Below are positions 15,411 to 19,235 of a stretch of DNA of 19,235 bases, piece by piece (position 1 is the stretch's first letter; the number at the start of each line of letters is the position of its first letter). Source of the stretch: Bacteroidales bacterium (GTDB lineage: Bacteria > Bacteroidota > Bacteroidia > Bacteroidales > WCHB1-69). The position numbers and the translations under genes are program-made. The stretch covers positions 1 to 19,235 of the forward strand of contig JAISTU010000010.1 of NCBI GenBank assembly GCA_031272415.1, given 5' to 3'. Below the pieces are notes generated by a model, which searched no databases, was not told where the DNA came from, and was given only the letters and a program-made list of their open reading frames with translations.

Positions 15411-15524
15411 AAAGAACTCAATATTAACCGTTCCATAAAATTATTAAAAAAAATGATTAATAAAAAATACAATAAATCATATAAATTAGCCGTTATATAT
15501 AAAAAGAATAAAAAATAAATACAA

Positions 15525-16439
15525 ATGATACTAAAAAATAGAAATTTAATATCTATTGCTGATTTTAGTAAAGATGAGTATCATCATATTTTAAAATTGG
15601 CAGAAGGCTTTGAGAATCAGCCTGTTTCGGATATAGCAAAAGGCAAAGTAGTTGCCACACTTTTTTTTGAGCCTTCCACACGGACAAGGTTAAGTTTTGA
15701 GAGTGCTGCCGCCCGCATGGGAGCGGCATTGATTGGATTTTCTGACGCTTCCAACTCCTCCACCGCAAAAGGTGAAAGTTTAGCAGATACCATTCGCACG
15801 GTCAGTTGTTACGCAGATATAATTGTTATGCGGCACCCTTTGGAAGGGGCTGCTCGCTTGGCAAGCGATGTCGCAACAGTGCCTATTATCAATGCAGGAG
15901 ATGGTGCAAATCAACATCCTACACAGTGTATGTTGGATTTATATTCCATTCTCAAAACACAGGGAACGCTTGATAATCTGAATATTGCGTTAGTTGGAGA
16001 CCTCAAATACGGACGCACTGTGCATTCTTTGGTAGAGGCGATGTGTAACTACAACACCACTTTTCATTTGGTGTCGCCATTGAGCCTCAAATTGCCATCG
16101 GTGGTTAAAATGCACATTAAGGAGCATCAACTTGTATATCATCAATATACAGACCTTTTGGAGGCAATAGAAAAAGCCGATATTTTGTACATGACGCGCG
16201 TGCAAAGGGAAAGATTTTTAGATATTCAAGATTATGAAAAGGTAAAAAATGCCTATATTTTAGAAAAATCAATGCTCAAAAACAGCAAACCCAATCTTAA
16301 AGTGTTGCATCCGCTGCCACGTGTGAACGAAATCAGCACGGATGTTGATAACACACCGCAAGCCTATTATTTTCAACAAGCACAAAATGGGGTCTATGTT
16401 CGACAAGCATTGATAGCCGCTATTTTAGGTTTAAAATAA
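15525..16439 (+). CDS. pyrB: Aspartate carbamoyltransferase, catalytic subunit
   Basis: Condenses carbamoyl phosphate with aspartate to carbamoyl aspartate in UMP synthesis. The 304-residue product has the carbamoyl-phosphate loop FEPSTRTRLSFE (48-59), SSTAKGES with Ser79 and Lys82, MRHPLEGAA with His104, GDGANQHPTQ (125-134), and the aspartate-binding LHPLPRVNEI near the C-terminus. Length and motif order are those of the E. coli-type catalytic chain that forms trimers. The regulatory-chain gene follows 30 bp downstream, so a class B dodecameric enzyme is expected. Its upstream region (15334-15524) lacks the TAnnTTTG promoter used elsewhere here. Confidence 0.97.
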   Translation: MILKNRNLISIADFSKDEYHHILKLAEGFENQPVSDIAKGKVVATLFFEPSTRTRLSFESAAARMGAALIGFSDASNSSTAKGESLADTIRTVSCYADIIVMRHPLEGAARLASDVATVPIINAGDGANQHPTQCMLDLYSILKTQGTLDNLNIALVGDLKYGRTVHSLVEAMCNYNTTFHLVSPLSLKLPSVVKMHIKEHQLVYHQYTDLLEAIEKADILYMTRVQRERFLDIQDYEKVKNAYILEKSMLKNSKPNLKVLHPLPRVNEISTDVDNTPQAYYFQQAQNGVYVRQALIAAILGLK

Positions 16440-16469
16440 ATTATGTAACTTATTTATACTCAATTGTTT

Positions 16470-16925
16470 ATGATGAAAAAAGAATTAGTCGTATCCGCAA
16501 TTAAAAATGGAACAGTTATTGACCATATTCCTGCCGATAAATTGTTTCAAGTCGCCAAAACTTTGAATTTGATGAACGAAAGTTCGCAAGTTTTGCTGGC
16601 AAACAATTTAGACAGCCAAAAAATAGGCAAAAAAGGCATTATTAAGTGTCAAGATATATATTTACAGCAGTCTGAAATCAATAAAATTGCATTGGTAGCC
16701 CCGTCTGCGACGCTGATTTCTATCCGCGACTATAGTGTAGTGGAAAAAATCAATGTCGGTATCCCCGATTACATTGAAGGGACGGTCAAATGTTTCAACC
16801 CAAAGTGCATTACCAATAATGAAAATGTATTGCCAAAATATAACGTTATTGATAAAGCAGATTTGAAACTGCAATGTTGCTATTGCCAAAAAATTACCAA
16901 AAAAGACACTTTGACATTTCTGTAA
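16470..16925 (+). CDS. pyrI: Aspartate carbamoyltransferase, regulatory subunit
   Basis: Regulatory chain that binds nucleotides and bridges catalytic trimers of aspartate transcarbamoylase. The 151-residue product begins with the diagnostic VSAIKNGTVIDHIPADK (8-24), the N-terminal allosteric domain. Its C-terminal zinc site is Cys108, Cys113, Cys136 and Cys139 (CX4C...CX2C), with an extra adjacent Cys137. I take the first ATG (16470); the next codon is also ATG, and the TTG at 16464 is unlikely. It lies directly behind pyrB and is presumably co-transcribed. nagE starts 58 bp downstream with no hairpin terminator visible between them. Confidence 0.95.
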   Translation: MMKKELVVSAIKNGTVIDHIPADKLFQVAKTLNLMNESSQVLLANNLDSQKIGKKGIIKCQDIYLQQSEINKIALVAPSATLISIRDYSVVEKINVGIPDYIEGTVKCFNPKCITNNENVLPKYNVIDKADLKLQCCYCQKITKKDTLTFL

Positions 16926-16983
16926 AAAGAGGAATGTTTTGGTGATTTTTTTGTTGTTTTTGAGTAAAAAAAAGCATTTTTAG

Positions 16984-18930
16984 ATGAAATTTTTGCAAAA
17001 ATTAGGAAAATCTTTGATGTTGCCGGTGGCAATTTTGCCTGTGGCGGCGATTTTGACAGGCATTGGCTATTGGATTGAAAGTGCAAGCGGCAACAGCGGC
17101 AATACAATTGCTGTTTTTCTAAATACCGCCGGCGGTGCAATATTGACTGCCATACCCCTTTTGTTTGCCATTGGAGTATCCATTGGAATGGCAAATCAAA
17201 CAGACGGCACTTCTGCATTGGCAGGTTTAGTGTCTTGGTTAGTAGTAACGCAATTGCTTGACCCTGAGGTAATTATGTCAATAAATGGATTAGCATCTAT
17301 TGACCTTGTACATCCTGCCTATGCCAAAATTTCCAATGTTTTTATCGGTATCATTTGCGGTTTGACGGGTGCATTTTCGTACAATAAGTTCAAAGAGGTG
17401 CAATTGCCCAGTGGCTTGGCATTTTTTTCGGGCAAAAGGTGTGTTGCCATTGTTACGGGAGGCATTTCTATTGTCATTGCAGGGATATTGTATTTTGTCT
17501 GGGTGCCTGTTTTTCAAGGACTTACAACGTTTGGAGAAGCCATAGCCTCATTAGGCGCCTTGGGAGCAGGGATTTACGGTTTTTTCAATCGTTTGTTGAT
17601 ACCTTTTGGCTTGCATCATGCTCTCAATTCGGTATTTTGGTTCGATATTGCGGGCATCAATGATTTGGGTAATTTTCTCAACGGTAAGGGTGTTTTTGGT
17701 GTTACGGGGCAATATATGACCGGATTTTTTCCGGTGATGATGTTTGGTATTCCCGGTGCGGCATTGGCGATGTATCACACTGCCCATTCACGCAACAAAA
17801 AAATGGCGGCAGGACTTTTGCTTTCTGCATCTGTGGCATCGTTTTTGACAGGTGTTACCGAGCCGTTTGAGTTTGCGTTTATGTTTTTATCGCCGATTTT
17901 GTATCTCATTCATGCGGTTTTCTTTGGAATTTCGTTGGCAATTTCGGCTATTTTGCCGGTGAGAATGGGATTTGGCTTTTCGGGCGGATTTATTGATTTG
18001 ATTTTGAATTGGAACAATCCTTTGGCTGAAAATCCATGGCTCATTTTTGTTATGGGAATTGCATGGTTTTCAATATATTATATTGTTTTCAGAGTCTTAA
18101 TTCAAAAATTTCATCTCAAAACGCCCGGACGTGAAGATGGAAATATGCTAAATACCTATAAATCAAAGAAATACAAAGAAAATAATTTTACTTTTCAAGC
18201 AGGAAAAATTATTGAAGGTTTAGGTGGAAAAGCAAATATATCAGATATTGACAGTTGCATCACCCGCTTGCGAATTGAAGTTGCAGATATGCAGTATGTT
18301 GCTGAAAATCAATTGATTAACGCAGGTGCAAAAGGGGTTATAAAACTTTCTAAAAATTCATTGCAAATTATTGTCGGCTTAAATGCTCAATTTATTGCAA
18401 ATGCTATCAAAAATATACTCAAAAATCAAAATTTAGAAGAAAAAGATGCAATTTTAGAAAAAAATGATATAAATATCTCAAAAACAACAATTTATGCACC
18501 TGCAAAAGGAGAATTTATTGCACTAAAAGATGTACCTGATGCCACTTTTGCCAATGGCATTATGGGTGAAGGCATTGCTATTGTGCCGTCAGAAGGCAAA
18601 ATTGTTGCTCCTTTTGACGGCATTATAGAGCAAATCTTTCCCGCCGGTCATGCGGTTGTTATCAAAAGCAAAACAGGGGCGCAAGTGCTGATACACATTG
18701 GTTTAGATACCGTGCAACTCAAAGGGGAAGGCTTTCATAAACATGTTCAAACCGGCGACAAGGTGTCCAAAGGTGATGTTTTGATAAACATGGATTTGGA
18801 TTTATTGCTCTCCAAAGGCTACAATACAATTACGCCTATTGTTGTTGTAAATGCCTCCGATTTTGCAGATTTTAGAACAAAAGTATTCAAAAATATAAAT
18901 TTTGGAGATATAATTATCCATTTAAAATAA
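16984..18930 (+). CDS. nagE: PTS sugar permease EIICBA, N-acetylglucosamine/glucose family
   Basis: Imports and phosphorylates a sugar, probably GlcNAc, at the inner membrane using phosphate passed from HPr. The 648-residue product (the same length as E. coli NagE as I recall it) is a fusion of three units. The membrane EIIC domain covers about 1-375, with FFSGKRCV, FNRLLIPFGLHHALN and the GVTEP signature (290-294), closing with LKTPGRED. EIIB has its phospho-cysteine in DSCITRLR (Cys425). EIIA (about 500-648) has His556 in PAGHAVV and the phospho-histidine His571 in LIHIGLDTVQL. The order C-B-A and closeness to NagE favour GlcNAc, but glucose permeases share the fold and several motifs, so specificity is inferred. 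ptsH follows after 5 bp. PTS permeases are uncommon in Bacteroidota. Confidence 0.88.
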   Translation: MKFLQKLGKSLMLPVAILPVAAILTGIGYWIESASGNSGNTIAVFLNTAGGAILTAIPLLFAIGVSIGMANQTDGTSALAGLVSWLVVTQLLDPEVIMSINGLASIDLVHPAYAKISNVFIGIICGLTGAFSYNKFKEVQLPSGLAFFSGKRCVAIVTGGISIVIAGILYFVWVPVFQGLTTFGEAIASLGALGAGIYGFFNRLLIPFGLHHALNSVFWFDIAGINDLGNFLNGKGVFGVTGQYMTGFFPVMMFGIPGAALAMYHTAHSRNKKMAAGLLLSASVASFLTGVTEPFEFAFMFLSPILYLIHAVFFGISLAISAILPVRMGFGFSGGFIDLILNWNNPLAENPWLIFVMGIAWFSIYYIVFRVLIQKFHLKTPGREDGNMLNTYKSKKYKENNFTFQAGKIIEGLGGKANISDIDSCITRLRIEVADMQYVAENQLINAGAKGVIKLSKNSLQIIVGLNAQFIANAIKNILKNQNLEEKDAILEKNDINISKTTIYAPAKGEFIALKDVPDATFANGIMGEGIAIVPSEGKIVAPFDGIIEQIFPAGHAVVIKSKTGAQVLIHIGLDTVQLKGEGFHKHVQTGDKVSKGDVLINMDLDLLLSKGYNTITPIVVVNASDFADFRTKVFKNINFGDIIIHLK

Positions 18931-18935
18931 AAATT

Positions 18936-19196
18936 ATGGTAAAGATTGAAAATCACGTAATTAAAGACCCGATAGGAGTTCATGCACGTCCTGCCGGGCA
19001 ATTGGTGGCACTGCTAAAACCGTTCTCGTCCACCGTAATGCTCGAACATAATGGCAATATTCAAAACGCCAAAAGTCTTATTGCCTTGCTCAAAATGAGC
19101 ATCCAAAATAATGACAATATTTCTTTTATCATCGAAGGTACAGACGAAAATGAAACCCAAATCGCACTGAAAATCTTTTTAGAAAACAATTTTTAA
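18936..19196 (+). CDS. ptsH: Phosphocarrier protein HPr
   Basis: Small soluble PTS phosphocarrier that takes phosphate from enzyme I and hands it to EIIA, here presumably the NagE-like permease encoded 5 bp upstream. The 86-residue product has the active-site signature GVHARPAGQLV with the phospho-histidine at His16. A serine at the regulatory position (Ser47, in NAKSLIALLKM) corresponds to Ser46 of Firmicutes HPr; its presence does not by itself show that a kinase acts on it. The length is normal. Enzyme I (ptsI) is not in the window; the next gene lies beyond the right edge. Confidence 0.94.
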   Translation: MVKIENHVIKDPIGVHARPAGQLVALLKPFSSTVMLEHNGNIQNAKSLIALLKMSIQNNDNISFIIEGTDENETQIALKIFLENNF

Positions 19197-19202
19197 AAAT
19201 TT

Positions 19203-19220
19203 TAGAGTGTAGAGTGTAGA
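19203..19220 (-). repeat. Heptamer array at the right edge
   Basis: On the minus strand the array reads TCTACAC, TCTACAC, TCTA, two full units of the same heptamer found upstream of ileS, serC and the DUF6913-like gene. It follows the ptsH stop closely. The rest of any repeat element would lie beyond the window. Confidence 0.65.
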
Positions 19221-19235
19221 TTTTAGATTTTTTTT

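Noticed and set aside
1..19235. A novel defence, secretion or biosynthetic gene cluster
   Set aside because: Every long frame on both strands is accounted for by a known housekeeping, GldD, dipeptidase, DUF6913-like or PTS gene; the unexplained signal is confined to intergenic repeats and the edge gene.

Overview
The window is about 19 kb of AT-rich bacterial chromosome, almost certainly from a member of the Bacteroidota. Several independent signs agree. Promoters carry the Bacteroidota-type -7 box (TATCTTTG) with a TTG box about 19-20 bp upstream. Shine-Dalgarno sequences are absent or weak and leaders are A-rich. There is a gliding-motility lipoprotein (GldD), a short ACT-less phosphoglycerate dehydrogenase of the lysine type, a long type-2-like IleS and a secreted C69 dipeptidase. 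I cannot name the genus.

Layout from left to right. Positions 1-149 (minus) hold the N-terminus of a small one-TM protein with Cys pairs that runs off the edge. Positions 150-728 are gene-free and contain operator-like direct repeats and a large nested inverted repeat. Then come ileS (minus) and, divergent from it across a nearly symmetric promoter region, purB-radA (plus). gldD and asnS follow on the minus strand as a two-gene unit converging on radA. A 490 bp gap contains the asnS promoter, a possible gene fragment and a promoter-bearing repeat. It leads into serC-serA (serine biosynthesis), a hairpin terminator, a second promoter-bearing repeat, a DUF6913-like gene and the C69 dipeptidase, which ends at a strong intrinsic terminator. 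The plus strand continues with rnz, pyrB-pyrI (the aspartate transcarbamoylase catalytic and regulatory subunits), and then a fused IIC-IIB-IIA sugar PTS permease (NagE-like) with ptsH (HPr) 5 bp behind it.

Most genes are housekeeping: two aminoacyl-tRNA synthetases, purine and pyrimidine synthesis, serine synthesis, tRNA 3' processing and DNA repair. Two parts are accessory for this phylum: the PTS pair, which is uncommon in Bacteroidota, and GldD of the gliding/type IX secretion apparatus.

I found no defence system, prophage, IS element, CRISPR array, rRNA or tRNA. The most unusual structure is in the intergenic DNA. A family of dispersed repeats (a TTTTAGAAC...AATGCAAAAAAATC block, a heptamer array of TCTACAC, then an AT-rich block ending in a complete promoter) recurs between genes. 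Near-identical promoter cassettes drive ileS, purB, serC and the DUF6913-like gene, with a diverged one at asnS. Two of these regions also contain palindromes built on TTGTCTGAACTATGATTT.
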